Source: Streptomyces cinnamoneus (GTDB taxonomy: Bacteria > Actinomycetota > Actinomycetes > Streptomycetales > Streptomycetaceae). From it: DNA of 64,000 nucleotides. The notes beneath the pieces are model-generated. The model had not been told where the DNA came from, did no database searches, and saw nothing but the letters and a program-made list of their open reading frames with translations. The position numbers and the translations under genes are program-made. The stretch's first letter is position 1; each line of letters begins with the position of its first letter. The stretch lies in the NCBI RefSeq assembly GCF_014650495.1, contig NZ_BMVB01000009.1:62001-126000 (forward strand). The letters are read 5' to 3'. Of this stretch, positions 27,467 through 36,254 are shown piece by piece.

Positions 27467-28185
27467 CGGGCGGTACGGACGGCGGGGGAGCGGGCCGGAG
27501 GGCGGCGCGCGTGGTCGTCGCCGACGACCAGACCGTGGTGCGCGAGGGCATCGTGATGCTGCTGGGGCTGTTGCCGGGCATTGAGGTCGTGGGGGCGGCA
27601 GCCGACGGTCTGGAGGCGGTGCGCCTGGTCGCCGAGAAGGCCCCGGACGTGGTGCTGATGGACCTGCGGATGCCGCGGTGCGACGGGGTGGAGGCGACGC
27701 GGCGGATCCGGGCCGAGCATCCGGCCACCCAGGTGGTGGTGCTCACCACCTTCGGCGACGACGACTCCCTCTTCCCCGCCCTGCAGGCCGGTGCGCGGGG
27801 CTACCTCACCAAGGACGCCGGTGGGGAGGAGATCGTCCGGGCGGTGGAGCATGTGATGTCCGGGCAGGCCGGGCTGTCGCCGAAGGTGCAACTGCGGCTT
27901 CTGGAGCGGCTCTCCGCCGAAGGCGATCCGCGCCCGGCCGCCGGGCCCGTGGCCCCCGGCGAGCTGCCGGACGGGCTCACGGCCCGGGAGGCGGAGGTGC
28001 TCGCGCTCGTGGCCGAGGGCATGACGAACGCCGAGATCGCCCGCCGCCTGCACGTGAGCACGGCGACGGTGAAGACGCACATCAACAACCTGTTCGCCAA
28101 GACGGGGGTCCGTGACCGGGCGCAGGCCGTGCGGTACGCCTTCCGGTACGGCATCGCCCGGCCTCCCGGGGCGCCCATCACCTGA
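27463..28185 (+). CDS. LuxR/NarL-family response regulator
   Basis: A 240-residue regulator translationally coupled to the kinase by a four-base overlap. The receiver domain has the acidic pocket ADD (near 19-21), the phospho-acceptor Asp67 in LMDLRMPR and Lys near 117 in YLTKDAGG. A linker of about 25 residues leads to the LuxR helix-turn-helix (LTAREAEVLALVAEGMTNAEI and HVSTATVKTHINNLFAK). Targets are unknown; the direct repeats at 26129-26176 and the downstream DUF485/symporter operon are candidates. The pair resembles the general NarL-type class found in dozens of copies in Streptomyces. Confidence 0.95.
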   Translation: MTGGTDGGGAGRRAARVVVADDQTVVREGIVMLLGLLPGIEVVGAAADGLEAVRLVAEKAPDVVLMDLRMPRCDGVEATRRIRAEHPATQVVVLTTFGDDDSLFPALQAGARGYLTKDAGGEEIVRAVEHVMSGQAGLSPKVQLRLLERLSAEGDPRPAAGPVAPGELPDGLTAREAEVLALVAEGMTNAEIARRLHVSTATVKTHINNLFAKTGVRDRAQAVRYAFRYGIARPPGAPIT

Positions 28186-28280
28186 TGGGGTGAACGTCCG
28201 CTGGTGCGACGGGCTGGATCTTTCCGGTCTGTCCATTCTTGGGCACGCGGCCAACGGGGTCGGCGACCAAGGAGAGTTCT

Positions 28281-28748
28281 GTGAGAGACAGCGACGGGCG
28301 CGTTGCCGTAACGGTTCAGCGGACGGCCGGGGGCGAGCCCGCACGCGATGCGGCAGGGATCTACCGCGAGGTCCAGCGCAGCCCCGCCTTCCGGGAAGTG
28401 CGCCGCCGCTACCGCCGGTTCGCCTTCCCCGTCACGGTCGCGTTCCTCGGCTGGTACCTGGCGTACGTGCTGGCGGCGATCGCGGCGCCGGAGACGATGG
28501 CCCGTCCCGTGGCGGGAGCGCTCAACGTCGCCATGGTCGCCGGGCTCGCGCAGTTCGCCACCGCCTTCCTGCTCACCTGGGCCTATGCCCGCCACGCCCG
28601 GCTGCACCGCGACCCCGCCGCCCGGGAGCTGCGCTGGGCGGTCGCCGTGAAGACGCTGCAGGGCGACGCGCGGTCGCAGCGGCGCGCGATCACGGCCGGG
28701 CCGGCGCGTGACGCCCGGGCGGTGCGGGGGCCGGGTGAGCTCCGTTGA
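28281..28748 (+). CDS. DUF485 membrane protein
   Basis: A 155-residue inner-membrane protein with two transmembrane helices (about 49-72, FAFPVTVAFLGWYLAYVLAAI, and about 82-105, ALNVAMVAGLAQFATAFLLTW), flanked by basic cytoplasmic ends. In bacteria the DUF485 (YjcH) gene is the standard partner of the acetate permease gene actP, and here it overlaps the symporter start by four bases. The Arg-rich C-terminus is longer than in YjcH (about 104 residues). GTG 28281 has AAGGAGAG upstream. Confidence 0.9.
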   Translation: MRDSDGRVAVTVQRTAGGEPARDAAGIYREVQRSPAFREVRRRYRRFAFPVTVAFLGWYLAYVLAAIAAPETMARPVAGALNVAMVAGLAQFATAFLLTWAYARHARLHRDPAARELRWAVAVKTLQGDARSQRRAITAGPARDARAVRGPGELR

Positions 28749-30349
28749 CCGGGGCCCACCAGGGCCTGGCGCCGGCCCTCTTCACCGCCTTCGTCCTGAC
28801 CGCCCTCGCCATCGCCGCCTGGGCCGGGCGCCAACGCCGTGGCTCCACCGAGGAGTTCTACGCGGGCGGCCGCCTGTTCTCCCCCCTGGAGAACGGTTTC
28901 GCCATCGCCGGCGACTACCTGTCCGCCGCCTCCTTCCTCGGCATCTCCGGCCTCATCGCCCTCTACGGCTACGACGGAATGCTCTACTCCGTAGGCTTCC
29001 TCGTCGCCTGGCTCGTCGTGCTGTTCCTCGTCGCCGAACTGGTCCGCAACTGCGGCCGGTTCACCCTCGCCGACGTCCTGGCGGCCCGGCTGCGCGAGCG
29101 TCCGGTCCGCATCGCCGCCGGCTTCTCCTCCCTCACCGTCTCCGTCCTCTACCTCGTCGCCCAGATGGTCGGCGCGGGCAGCCTGGTGGCCCTGCTGCTC
29201 GGCGGCACCGGCGACCGGGCCCGTGGCTGGACGGTGGTCGTCGTCGGGGCGCTGATGGTCGTCTACGTCACGCTGGGCGGGATGCGGGCCACCACCTGGA
29301 TCCAGATCGTCAAGGCCGTGCTGCTCATGGGCGGCACGGTCGTGCTGACCGTCCTCGTGCTCGTCCGCTTCCACGGCGACGTCTCCGCCCTGCTCACCAC
29401 GGCCGCGGACCGCAGCGGGCAGGGCCGGGCCTTCCTCGCCCCCGGCCTGAGGTACGGCCACGACCTCACCTCCCGGCTGGACTTCATCAGCCTCGGCCTC
29501 GCCCTCGTCCTCGGCACCGCCGGGCTGCCGCACATCCTCGCCCGCTTCTCCACCGTGCCCACCGCCCGCGCCGCACGCCGGTCCGTCATCTGGGCCATCG
29601 CCCTCATCGGCGGCTTCTACCTGATGACCATCGTGCTCGGCTTCGGCGCCGCGGCGGTGCTCGGCAGCGACGCCGTGCGCGCCTCCAGCCCGGCCGGGAA
29701 CACGGCCGTGCCCCTCCTCGCCCTCGACCTGGGCGGCGGCGCCGGCTCCACGGGAGGAACGATCCTCTTCGCCGTCGTCGCGGCCGTCGCCTTCGCCACC
29801 ATCCTCGCCGTCGTCGCGGGCGTCACCCTGGCCTCCTCCGCCTCGGTCGCCCACGACCTCTGCGCGACGCTCGGCCGGCGTACGGGCCGTGCGCGCCGCG
29901 GGCCCCGCGGCGAGGTCGCCGTCGCCCGCGCCGCGGCGGCCGGCACCGGCGCGGTCGCCATCGGCCTCGGGCTGCTCGCCCAGAACCTCAACGTCGCCTT
30001 CCTGGTCGGCCTCGCCTTCGCGGTCGCCGCCTCGGCCAACCTCCCCGTCCTGCTCTACTCCCTCTTCTGGGGCCGGTTCACCACGCGCGGCGCGGTCTGG
30101 TCCGTCGTCGGCGGGCTGCTCCCGGCCCTCGCGCTCGTGGTCCTCTCCCCGGTCGTCTCCGGTTCCCCGGACGCCCTCTTCCCCGGGCTCGACTTCCGGC
30201 TCTTCCCCCTGGAGAACCCCGGACTGGTCTCCGTGCCGCTCGGCTTCCTCGCCGGCTGGCTCGGCACCGTCACCTCACCGGAGCCCGCGGACGCCGCCGG
30301 CCACGCCGAGGCCGAGGTGCGCTCCCTCACCGGCGCCGGCGCGGCCTGA
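28745..30349 (+). CDS. Cation/acetate symporter (SSS family)
   Basis: A 534-residue sodium:solute symporter with about 13 hydrophobic segments, related to ActP, which imports acetate and other short monocarboxylates. Typical SSS motifs include TEEFYAGGRLFSPLENGFAIAG near 34 and the GISGLIALYGYDGMLYSVGF helix near 70; the segment LGTAGLPHILARFSTVP near 258 is the family signature. The start is TTG 28745, overlapping the DUF485 stop (TTGA), so the two are co-translated. The adjacent citrate-type two-component system suggests a locus concerned with organic acids, but nothing shows direct control. Confidence 0.93.
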   Translation: MTGAHQGLAPALFTAFVLTALAIAAWAGRQRRGSTEEFYAGGRLFSPLENGFAIAGDYLSAASFLGISGLIALYGYDGMLYSVGFLVAWLVVLFLVAELVRNCGRFTLADVLAARLRERPVRIAAGFSSLTVSVLYLVAQMVGAGSLVALLLGGTGDRARGWTVVVVGALMVVYVTLGGMRATTWIQIVKAVLLMGGTVVLTVLVLVRFHGDVSALLTTAADRSGQGRAFLAPGLRYGHDLTSRLDFISLGLALVLGTAGLPHILARFSTVPTARAARRSVIWAIALIGGFYLMTIVLGFGAAAVLGSDAVRASSPAGNTAVPLLALDLGGGAGSTGGTILFAVVAAVAFATILAVVAGVTLASSASVAHDLCATLGRRTGRARRGPRGEVAVARAAAAGTGAVAIGLGLLAQNLNVAFLVGLAFAVAASANLPVLLYSLFWGRFTTRGAVWSVVGGLLPALALVVLSPVVSGSPDALFPGLDFRLFPLENPGLVSVPLGFLAGWLGTVTSPEPADAAGHAEAEVRSLTGAGAA

Positions 30350-30462
30350 GGGGCACGGCACGGCAGTTGGCCGGTTCGGCGGGGCGGAAGACCGCCCACC
30401 GCCTTACTGCCCGTGCAGGGCCGGTGGTAGACGTGGGGGACCCGCGAGCGAAGGAGCTCTCC

Positions 30463-30735
30463 ATGCGCAAGCTCGTCGTACCGTTCGCCTCCGTCCTGCT
30501 GGCAGGAGCCGCAGGACTCACGTTCAGCGCGCCCGCCGGAGCGGCACAGGCGGCCGGGCAGGTCCCGGTCACCCAGGAGTGCGGGAGGTTCTGTCCCGCC
30601 AACTACGACCCCGTCTTCTGCAGATTCTCCGACGGATCCACCGGAAGATTCACCAACCAGTGCTTCGCCGTCGTGCACGCCTGCCAGCGGGGTCTGACCA
30701 TCCTGTCCTGCCACCGGGTCCCCGGCACGGCCTGA
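30463..30735 (+). CDS. Secreted Kazal-type protease-inhibitor-like protein
   Basis: A 90-residue exported protein. A signal peptide runs to about residue 28 (LVVPFASVLLAGAAGLTFSA), leaving a mature domain of about 60 residues with six cysteines at 40, 44, 53, 67, 74 and 83. The order ECGRFCPANYDPVFC, SDGSTGRFTNQC, VHAC and SC follows the Kazal plan (C-x3-CP-x2-Y-x-PV-C, DG, F/Y-x-N-x-C-x6-C), closest to the agrin-like subtype. It has a one-residue insertion before Cys3 and about three before Cys4. AAGGAG precedes the ATG. Inhibition of serine proteases is inferred; the reactive-site loop residue cannot be fixed. An uncharacterised six-cysteine secreted protein is the alternative. Confidence 0.78.
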   Translation: MRKLVVPFASVLLAGAAGLTFSAPAGAAQAAGQVPVTQECGRFCPANYDPVFCRFSDGSTGRFTNQCFAVVHACQRGLTILSCHRVPGTA

Positions 30736-30754
30736 GGCGGCTGACGCACAGGCC

Positions 30755-31432
30755 CTACCGTCCCGCCCACGCGTAACGGTGCTCGGGGCGGCCCGTCTCG
30801 CCGTACCGCAGCGTCAGGCTGAGCCTTCCCGACTCCTCCAGGCGTTTGAGGTACCGCTGGGCCGTCGAGCGGCTCAGCCCCGAGCGCTCCGCCACCTCGT
30901 GCGCCGACAGCGGCCGTGCGGCGTCCGAGAGGACCCGCCGTATCAGGTCCGCGGTCGGGGCCGAGTGCCCCTTGGGCAGGGGCGCGGTGGCCGAGGCGGT
31001 GCGCAGCGCGCCGAAGATCCGGTCCACCTGGTCCTGCTCCGCCTCCTCGGCCCCCTCGAACGTGCGGCGCAGCCGCGCGTAGGCGTCGAGCTTCGCCCGC
31101 ATTCCGGCGAAGGAGAACGGCTTGACCAGGTACTGCAGGGCGCCGTAACGCATCGCCGTGCGGACCGTGGCGATGTCCCGGGCAGCGGTGACCATGATGA
31201 CGTCCGTGTGGTGGCCCAGCTGCCGGATGCGGCGCACCAGCGACAGCCCCGTCTCGTCCGGCAGGTAGTGGTCGAGCAGCACGAGGTCGATGCCGCCGCG
31301 CTCCAGCAGGGCCAGTGCCTGCGCCGCGTTGTGGGCCGTCGCCCGGACGCGGAAGCCCGGCACCTTCGCCACGTACGCGGCGTTGATCTCGGCGACACGG
31401 AAGTCGTCGTCCACGACCAGGACCTCGATCAT
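30755..31432 (-). CDS. DpiA/CitB-type response regulator
   Basis: A 225-residue regulator of the citrate/C4-dicarboxylate class. The receiver has VVDDDFR (6-12), phospho-acceptor Asp54 (VLLDHYLPDE), a Thr/Ala switch near MVTAARD and Lys near 105 (YLVKPFSF). The output domain from about 165 is a winged-helix with LSAHEVAERSGLSRSTAQRYLKRL, as in DcuR/CitB-like proteins. Its ATG overlaps the kinase stop (ATGA), so the kinase is the upstream gene of the operon. It is convergent with the Kazal-like gene, with only 19 bp between them. Confidence 0.94.
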   Translation of the reverse strand: MIEVLVVDDDFRVAEINAAYVAKVPGFRVRATAHNAAQALALLERGGIDLVLLDHYLPDETGLSLVRRIRQLGHHTDVIMVTAARDIATVRTAMRYGALQYLVKPFSFAGMRAKLDAYARLRRTFEGAEEAEQDQVDRIFGALRTASATAPLPKGHSAPTADLIRRVLSDAARPLSAHEVAERSGLSRSTAQRYLKRLEESGRLSLTLRYGETGRPEHRYAWAGR

Positions 31433-33063
31433 CGGTTCACTCCTTCGAGGGATCGCACCGCACCCGGCGGCCCGGCCTGCGGATGCAGCGCCTCCGGCAG
31501 CTCCACGGTGAACACTGCGCCCCCGCCGTCGCGTTCACCGACCCGGGCCGAGCCGCCGTACCGTTCGGCGAGCCGCCTCACGAGCGAGAGGCCCAGGCCC
31601 CGGGGCCGGTTCGGGGCCGCCTCCTTGGTGGACCAGCCGTCGGCGAAGACCAGCTCGCGGGCCGCGGCGGGCACGCCCGGCCCGTTGTCCGCGACGCTCA
31701 TCACGACCGTCGCGCCGGTCACCCGCACGTCGACCTCCACGAACGCCTCCGCCCGGTGCCCGCCGGCCGCGTCCAGCGCGTTGTCGACGAGGTTGCCGAG
31801 CACCGTGACCAGGTCCCGGGGGTCCACCACCCGCCCCGGGAGACGCGTCCCGCCGCTCACGCGCAGCGCCACCCCGCGCTCCGCCGCGACCGCGCTCTTG
31901 CCCACCAGCAGGGCGCTGACCAGTGGCTCGTGCACCCGCTCGGTCACCTGCTCGGCGGTGGCCCGGTGCGCGCCCGTCACCTCGGCCACGAAGTCCACGG
32001 CCTCCTCGTACAGCCCGAGCTCCAGCAGTCCGACGATGGTGTGCAGCCGGTTGGCGTGCTCGTGGTCCTGGGCCCGCAGCGCCTCGGTCAGCCCGCGGGT
32101 GCCGTCCAGCTCCCGGCCGAGCTGTTCCAGCTCCGTACGGTCGCGCAGCGTGGCCACCGCACCGCCGTCGGCGGTGCCCATCCGGTTGGCGACGAGCACC
32201 CGCCCGTCCCGGACGGTGAGCAGGTCCGTACCGCTCACGCGCCCCGTCAGGACGTCGGCGGTCCGGCCGGGCGGCAGCACGGCGTCCAGCGGCCGGCCGA
32301 TGGCGTCCGGCCCGAGGCCGAGCAGCCGCTGCGCCTCGTCGTTGACCAGGCGCACCCGGCCGCGCCGGTCGAGCGCGACGACGCCCTCGCGGATGCCGTG
32401 CAGGATCGCCTCCCGCTCGTCGAGCAGGGCGGAGATCTCGGAGAGTTCGATGCCGTGGGTGCGCTTGCGCAGCCGCCAGGAGAGGGCGAACGCGGCCAGG
32501 GCGCCGGCACCGAGCGCGGCACCGGCGTACGTCAGGAGGCCGGGCAGGGCGTGCAGCAGGACGTCGCGCACGTCGTCGTAGGCGATGCCGACGGAGACGG
32601 CGCCGACGATGGCGCCCTCGGTGTCGCGCAGCGGCACCTTGCCGCGGGCCGAGCGGCCGAGGGTGCCGTTCTCGATGCCCGTCCACTCGTGTCCGGTCAG
32701 GGCCGGGCCCGGATCGGTGCTGACGTGCCGGCCGATCTGGCCGGGGGTGGTGTGGGAGTAGCGGATGCCGCGGGTGTCGACCACCACGACGTAACTGGCC
32801 TCCGTGGCCAGGCGGATGCGTTCGGCGGCGGCCTGGACCGGGCCGTCGGGGTCGGGGCGGCCGGCGAGCACGGCGTGGGCGATGCCGGGTTGCGCGGCGG
32901 TGGCCTGGGCGATGGCCAGCGCCCGGTGCTCGGCCTGCTCGTCGAGCTGGGCGCCGAGGGGCCTCAGGAACAGGCCGGCGGTGAGCGCGGTGACGCCCGT
33001 GGTGATCAGGAGCTGGACCGAGAGGACCTGCGCGAAGACGCGGCGGGGCCACCGGAGGCGCAT
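31429..33063 (-). CDS. CitA/DcuS-type sensor histidine kinase
   Basis: A 544-residue membrane kinase. The first transmembrane helix is at about 13-33 (VLSVQLLITTGVTALTAGLF). An extracellular PAS-like/sCache domain of about 140 residues follows (YVVVVDTRGIRYSHTTPGQIGRH..., GAVSVGIAYDDV), the fold that binds citrate, malate or fumarate in CitA/DcuS. Then come a second helix (LLTYAGAALGAGALAAFALSW), a cytoplasmic PAS, a SpoOB-type phospho-acceptor helix (DHEHANRLHTIVGLLELG) and a HATPase domain (DNGPGVPAA, GLGLSLVRRLAERYGG). I start at ATG 33063, which has AAAGGGA upstream; the frame is open to 33162. The ligand is inferred to be a carboxylate. Confidence 0.93.
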   Translation of the reverse strand: MRLRWPRRVFAQVLSVQLLITTGVTALTAGLFLRPLGAQLDEQAEHRALAIAQATAAQPGIAHAVLAGRPDPDGPVQAAAERIRLATEASYVVVVDTRGIRYSHTTPGQIGRHVSTDPGPALTGHEWTGIENGTLGRSARGKVPLRDTEGAIVGAVSVGIAYDDVRDVLLHALPGLLTYAGAALGAGALAAFALSWRLRKRTHGIELSEISALLDEREAILHGIREGVVALDRRGRVRLVNDEAQRLLGLGPDAIGRPLDAVLPPGRTADVLTGRVSGTDLLTVRDGRVLVANRMGTADGGAVATLRDRTELEQLGRELDGTRGLTEALRAQDHEHANRLHTIVGLLELGLYEEAVDFVAEVTGAHRATAEQVTERVHEPLVSALLVGKSAVAAERGVALRVSGGTRLPGRVVDPRDLVTVLGNLVDNALDAAGGHRAEAFVEVDVRVTGATVVMSVADNGPGVPAAARELVFADGWSTKEAAPNRPRGLGLSLVRRLAERYGGSARVGERDGGGAVFTVELPEALHPQAGPPGAVRSLEGVNR

Positions 33064-33397
33064 GCGTGTCCCTTTCGTCCTGCGGTCCGTCGTCCGGTCG
33101 TCCGGTCCGGCGGGCATGTCCTGGTGATCGGCGCGACCGAGATCACTGCCGTGGACATGCATGTCATCGATGCATACCGAACGTAGCCGGACGATGGCCT
33201 CTTGTGTCGCCCCCGTGTCACTTTTGTTGTTCTATCGCGAGCAAAACGAGCAGAACAGGCTTCGCGCACTCAAGTCGCACAGCGCACACAAGACTGCCCA
33301 TGTGGCGCACGCCACTCCTAACCTCCAGCACCGGCCGCCCCGCACGGGACGGCTGGGCAGGCCGGCCCCTGAACATCCCGGCAGCGGAGGCGGACGC
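33064..33397. other. Divergent control region between sensor kinase and ABC transporter
   Basis: 334 bp without a gene. It holds a perfect 12-bp palindrome GACATG-CATGTC (33154-33165), a 9-bp direct repeat GAGCAAAAC/GAGCAGAAC (33239-33256) and a TGTTCT...AGAACA inverted repeat spanning 33228-33257. The region is locally A/T-rich (CACTTTTGTTGTTCTATCG), as expected for promoters. These are candidate sites for the CitB-type regulator. Confidence 0.55.
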
Positions 33398-34252
33398 ATG
33401 AACCACGACACCCCACCCGGCACCCCGCCCGACGGCGCCCCGGCGATCGAACTGCGCGGCGCGGGCAAGACGTTCCGCACCCCCTCGGGCGCGGCGCACA
33501 CGGCCGTCCGCGATCTCGACCTGACCGTCGCCCAGGGCGAGTTCGCCGCCGTCGTCGGCCCGACCGGATGCGGCAAGTCCACCACGCTCACGCTGGTCAG
33601 CGGCCTGGAGGAGCCCACGGAAGGCGACGTATTGGTCGGCGGCGAGGCGGTGACCGGCATCCGGCCCGAGGTCGGGTTCGTCTTCCAGCAGGACGCGGTC
33701 TTCCCCTGGCGGACGGTGCTGTCCAACGTGATGGCCGGGCCGCGCTTCCGCGGGGTGGCGAAGGCCGAGGCGCGCGAGCGGGCCCGCGACTGGCTCGGCC
33801 GGGTGGGCCTCGCGGCCTTCGAGGACCGCTACCCGCACCAGCTCTCCGGAGGGCAGCGCAAGCGGGTGGCGCTCGCGCAGACCTTCGTCAACGACCCGGC
33901 GATCCTGCTGATGGACGAGCCCTTCTCGGCGCTCGACGTGCAGACCCGGGCGCTGATGTCGGACGAGCTGCTGGAGCTGTGGAGCGCCTCGCGGGCCGAC
34001 GGCAGGAAGGCGTCCGTCGTCTTCGTCACCCATGACCTGGAAGAGGCCATCGCGCTGGCCGACAAGGTCGTGGTGATGACGGCCGGGCCGGCCACCGTCA
34101 AGCAGGTCTTCCCCATCGACCTGCCCCGGCCGCGCAAGGTCGAATCCGTCCGGCTGGAGCCGGAGTTCATCGAGATCTACCGGGAGATCTGGTCCTCCCT
34201 CGGCGAGGAAGTCCGCATCACCCGCGAGAGGGGTGCCTCCCATGTCGCCTGA
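33398..34252 (+). CDS. ABC transporter ATP-binding protein, NitT/TauT family
   Basis: A 284-residue ATPase subunit: Walker A GPTGCGKST (54-62), Q-loop FVFQQDAVFPW (about 97-107), signature QLSGGQRKR (about 148-156), Walker B with LLMDEPFSALD and switch VTHDLEEA. The FPWRTV motif after the Q-loop is typical of nitrate/sulfonate/taurine-type importers. GCGGAGG precedes ATG 33398. It overlaps the permease gene by 11 bp. Together with the permease and lipoprotein it forms a complete three-gene importer, divergent from the citrate-type two-component system. Confidence 0.95.
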   Translation: MNHDTPPGTPPDGAPAIELRGAGKTFRTPSGAAHTAVRDLDLTVAQGEFAAVVGPTGCGKSTTLTLVSGLEEPTEGDVLVGGEAVTGIRPEVGFVFQQDAVFPWRTVLSNVMAGPRFRGVAKAEARERARDWLGRVGLAAFEDRYPHQLSGGQRKRVALAQTFVNDPAILLMDEPFSALDVQTRALMSDELLELWSASRADGRKASVVFVTHDLEEAIALADKVVVMTAGPATVKQVFPIDLPRPRKVESVRLEPEFIEIYREIWSSLGEEVRITRERGASHVA

Positions 34253-35111
34253 ATCCCTCACCGCCACCGTCGTGGCCGAAAAGCGCGCCCCGGGGCGCAC
34301 GGAAGCACGCGCCCGCGCGGCGCGCAACCGCCGGCTCGTGGTCCTCGGCGCCCGTGTCCTGGTGTTCGTCGCCCTGGTCACCGCCTGGGAAGTCATGGCG
34401 CGCACCGAGGTCATCGACACCTTCAACTTCTCGATGCCGTCGGAGATCTGGGACCAGATCGTCCAGTGGACGCTGCACGGCACCCCGCAGGGGCCGCTCG
34501 GGGAACAGATCTGGGCCACGCTCTACGAGGCTCTGCTCGGCTGGGTCATCGGCGTGGCGGCCGGCGTGGTCCTGGGCATCGTGCTCGGCCGCGTGCCCTT
34601 CCTCGCCGACGTCTTCGGTCCGTACATCAAGGTCCTCAACGCGCTGCCGCGGATCGTCCTCGCGCCGATCTTCCTGATCTGGTTCGGCCTCGGGCCCGCC
34701 TCCAAGGTCGCCTCGGCCGTGGTGCTGGTCTTCTTCCCCGTCTTCTTCAACGCTTTCCAGGGCGCCCGCGAGGTCGACCGCAACCTCGTCGCCAACGCGC
34801 GCATCCTGGGCGCGAGCCACCGCCGGGTGACGCTGCAGGTCGTCATCCCCGCCGCCACCTCGTGGATCTTCACCAGCCTGCACGTCAGCTTCGGCTTCGC
34901 CCTCATCGGCGCGATCGTCGGCGAGTACCTCGGCGCGGCGAAGGGCATCGGTCTGCTCGTCTCCCAGTCGCAGGGCACCTTCAACTCCGCCGGCGTCTAC
35001 GCGGCGATGGTCATCCTCGCCGTCGTCGCCCTCCTCGCCGAAGGACTGCTGACCTTCGCCGAGAAGCGGCTCTTCCGCTGGAAGCCCGGCGGGCCCGGCA
35101 GCGAGCGCTGA
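34242..35111 (+). CDS. ABC transporter permease, NitT/TauT family
   Basis: A 289-residue inner-membrane protein with about six transmembrane helices (first at about 33-52, VVLGARVLVFVALVTAWEVMA). The EAA-type coupling loop is visible as NARILGASHRRVTLQVVIPAATSWI near 186-206, which docks on the ATPase. GEYLGAAKGIGLLVSQSQGTF near 227 is characteristic of the SsuC/TauC/NrtB group. ATG 34242 lies within the last codons of the ATPase gene; an earlier ATG at 34233 is possible but adds only three residues. Confidence 0.94.
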   Translation: MSPESLTATVVAEKRAPGRTEARARAARNRRLVVLGARVLVFVALVTAWEVMARTEVIDTFNFSMPSEIWDQIVQWTLHGTPQGPLGEQIWATLYEALLGWVIGVAAGVVLGIVLGRVPFLADVFGPYIKVLNALPRIVLAPIFLIWFGLGPASKVASAVVLVFFPVFFNAFQGAREVDRNLVANARILGASHRRVTLQVVIPAATSWIFTSLHVSFGFALIGAIVGEYLGAAKGIGLLVSQSQGTFNSAGVYAAMVILAVVALLAEGLLTFAEKRLFRWKPGGPGSER

Positions 35112-35178
35112 CCCGCCCGGCGATCCCCACCTTCCTCCACCCCTCTCCACCCCCCGACTTCACCGTAAGGAACGGATC

Positions 35179-36231
35179 ATGCGTACGTTCGGCAAGAGCG
35201 CCAAGGTCTCCGCGATGGCCGTCGCGGGAGTGATGTGCCTGTCCCTGACCGGTTGTGCCGACGACTCCTCGGCGAACAAGCAGGACAGCGAATCGCTCAA
35301 GGGCGACACCGTCAAGATCATGGTCGGCGGCCTGGACAAGGTCATCTACCTGCCGGCGGTGCTCACCCAGCGCCTGGGCTACTTCCGGGAGGAGGGCGTG
35401 GCGGTCAAGCTCCTGAGCGAGCCGGCCGGTGTGCAGGCCACCACCTCGCTGGTCTCCGGCGACGTCCAGGGCGTCGTCGGCTTCTACGACCACACGCTCG
35501 ACCTGCAGGCCAAGGGCAAGCAGGTCGAGTCCGTCGTCCAGCTCGCCCAGACGCCCGGGGAGGTGGAGATCGTCTCCAAGCAGGCCGCCTCCGGCCTGGC
35601 CTCCCCGAAGGACTTCAAGGGCAAGAAGCTCGGCGTCACGGGCCTCGGCTCGTCCACCGACTTCCTCACCAAGTACCTGGCGGTCAAGAACGGCGTGCAG
35701 GTCAGCGACTTCACCCCGGTGGCCGTCGGCGCCGGGCAGACGTTCATCTCCGCCCTGGAGAAGGGAGCCATCGACGGCGGCATGACCACCGACCCGACCG
35801 TCGCCCAGGTCCTCGCCAAGGACCTCGGCAAGGTGATCGTCGACATGCGCACCCCGGAGGGCTCCCGGGCGGCGCTCGGCGGGCTCTACCCCGCGTCGAG
35901 CCTGTACATGAACACCGATTGGGTCGACACCCACAAGGAGACCGTGCAGAAGCTCGCCAACGCCATGGTCAAGACCCTGAAGTGGATGTCGGAGCACACG
36001 CCCGAGGAGATCGCCGCCCAGATGCCGGCCGACTACGCCAAGGGCGGCAAGGAGCAGTACGCCAAGGCGATCGAGAGCACCCTGCCCATGTTCACCAAGG
36101 ACGGCGTGATGCCCGCCGACGGGCCGAAGACGGTCCTGGAGGTCCTCAAGTCCTTCAACCCCACCCTGAAGAACGCCTCCGTGGACCTCAAGAAGACCTA
36201 CACCACCGAGTTCGTGGAGAAGGTCGGCTGA
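35179..36231 (+). CDS. ABC transporter substrate-binding lipoprotein, NitT/TauT family
   Basis: A 350-residue exported lipoprotein; the lipobox is LTGC with Cys26 as the anchored residue. The mature part is a two-lobe NMT1/THI5- or SsuA-like domain (LPAVLTQRLGYFREEGVAVKLLSEPAG, GKKLGVTGLGSSTDFLTKYLA). A short charged linker (ADDSSANKQDSE) follows the anchor. AAGGAACGG precedes the ATG. The ligand cannot be assigned: the family takes sulfonates, taurine, nitrate, bicarbonate, pyrimidine precursors and aromatic acids. The divergent CitA-like kinase hints at an organic anion. Confidence 0.92.
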   Translation: MRTFGKSAKVSAMAVAGVMCLSLTGCADDSSANKQDSESLKGDTVKIMVGGLDKVIYLPAVLTQRLGYFREEGVAVKLLSEPAGVQATTSLVSGDVQGVVGFYDHTLDLQAKGKQVESVVQLAQTPGEVEIVSKQAASGLASPKDFKGKKLGVTGLGSSTDFLTKYLAVKNGVQVSDFTPVAVGAGQTFISALEKGAIDGGMTTDPTVAQVLAKDLGKVIVDMRTPEGSRAALGGLYPASSLYMNTDWVDTHKETVQKLANAMVKTLKWMSEHTPEEIAAQMPADYAKGGKEQYAKAIESTLPMFTKDGVMPADGPKTVLEVLKSFNPTLKNASVDLKKTYTTEFVEKVG

Positions 36232-36254
36232 CGCGGCTCGCCCGGCGGCCGTGC

